Shown here piece by piece: positions 63,770 through 64,000 of a DNA stretch of 64,000 nt; position 1 is the stretch's first letter; each line of letters opens with the position of its first letter. The translations under genes and the position numbers were made by a program. The notes under the pieces were generated by a model, which made no database searches, was not told where the DNA came from, and was given only the letters and a program-made list of their open reading frames with translations. The DNA is from Pseudomonadota bacterium (lineage in GTDB: Bacteria; Pseudomonadota; Alphaproteobacteria; Rhizobiales; Beijerinckiaceae), in NCBI GenBank assembly GCA_020161575.1, contig JAIUNR010000007.1, positions 124,001 through 188,000 on the forward strand, given 5' to 3'.

Positions 63770-64000
63770 TTGGAACAAGCCCCCGCCCGCGCGCTCGAAC
63801 CCCATGTGGTGGAAGACCGCCTTTTCGACGGCGCGCTGCGCCTGTGGCAACCGGAGAAAGGGCATCGTGCCGGCACGGATGCGGTGCTCCTCGCGGCGAT
63901 GCTTCCCGATGATGTGATGGAGATCGTGGATCTCGGCGCTGCGAGCGGCGTTGTCGGCCTTCGCGCCGCCCAGATGAACCCCGCCGCCCGCGTGACGCTG
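63770..64000 (+). CDS. tRNA1(Val) A37 N6-methyltransferase-like protein (3' end outside window)
   Basis: The first 77 codons of a Rossmann-fold methyltransferase. HVVEDRLFDGALRLWQPEKG and HRAGTDAVLLAAMLP are typical of the TrmN6/YfiC family, and DLGAASGVVGLRAAQMNP is the start of the S-adenosylmethionine motif. TTG start at 63770 with AAGGAG 7 bases upstream. Divergent from ispB, 111 bases apart. The NPPY motif lies beyond the window, so target base is inferred only. Confidence 0.8.
   Translation, partial: MEQAPARALEPHVVEDRLFDGALRLWQPEKGHRAGTDAVLLAAMLPDDVMEIVDLGAASGVVGLRAAQMNPAARVTL

Overview
The window is a dense, GC-rich (roughly 60-65% by eye), almost purely chromosomal stretch of an alphaproteobacterium, most likely of the order Hyphomicrobiales (Rhizobiales). 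The reasons are the gene families and their order (DUF2093/lpxK/waaA/DUF374/DUF4170/nucleotidase; ispH-thrB-rnhA; the ctaC-D-B-G-E/DUF983/SURF1/thrC block; atpI-B-E-F'-F next to smc; rnhB-ccrM-mutY-dciA-dsbA-smc), a CcrM-type GANTC methylase, a glycine-riboswitch gcv operon with split gcvPA/gcvPB, ubiquinone genes, and a short intergenic repeat of a type common in this order. Species cannot be named from sequence alone. No rRNA, tRNA, CRISPR array, IS element, prophage or plasmid gene was seen.

Layout. 1-6.4 kb: 3' part of xseA, then on the minus strand an envelope block for lipid A/KDO (lpxK, waaA, a DUF374 acyltransferase), with DUF4170, an inositol-phosphatase-fold nucleotidase and a MAPEG protein. 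6.6-11.5 kb: a MATE exporter, then the least ordinary part of the window, a DUF937 protein with a calcium-loop-like insert followed by a 649-residue protein made of four pseudo-EF-hand helical repeats, ten identical GGTPGGGSA units and a charged tail, behind an AT-rich palindrome-bearing promoter region. 11-22.6 kb: DUF1127/LysR divergent pair, gshA, rsmE, ubiA, DUF6101, ispH, an EamA transporter, thrB, rnhA, peroxiredoxin, a DsbD-N-like protein, yqgE. 22.6-34.3 kb, all minus: a 7TM-PAS-GGDEF-EAL protein, GNAT, thrC and the aa3 cytochrome c oxidase locus. 34.6-40.7 kb, plus: IalB-like and lipoprotein genes, then promoter, tandem glycine riboswitch and gcvT-gcvH-gcvPA-gcvPB. 40.7-48.6 kb, minus: a dienelactone-hydrolase-like protein, the F0 operon, smc and a DsbA-like lipoprotein. 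48.7-56.9 kb: DNA replication/repair genes (dciA, mutY, ccrM, rnhB, a LexA-boxed radical SAM gene, a uracil-DNA glycosylase) mixed with small envelope proteins. 57-64 kb: ETF-ubiquinone oxidoreductase, thioredoxin-like protein, TPR protein, ispE, DinB, polyprenyl diphosphate synthase and the start of an N6-adenine tRNA methyltransferase-like gene.

How genes work together. Respiration is prominent: the oxidase and its heme/copper assembly factors, ubiquinone side-chain and ring-prenylation genes (polyprenyl synthase, ubiA), ETF-QO feeding the quinone pool, and F0. Isoprenoid supply appears twice (ispH, ispE). Thiol/redox functions (gshA, peroxiredoxin, DsbD-N, DsbA-like, thioredoxin-like, MAPEG) recur.

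Most interesting points: the repeat protein locus at 8-11 kb; a promoter at 54.1 kb whose -10 sits inside a perfect GTTC-N7-GTTC SOS box and whose transcript should be leaderless; operator-like palindromes at the atp, thrB/eamA and ETF-QO promoters; tandem hairpins between atpE and atpF'; a GANTC/CtrA-like site upstream of ccrM within the 3' end of rnhB; a 110-bp element with terminal inverted repeats; and five convergent gene pairs whose stop codons abut with zero spacing.
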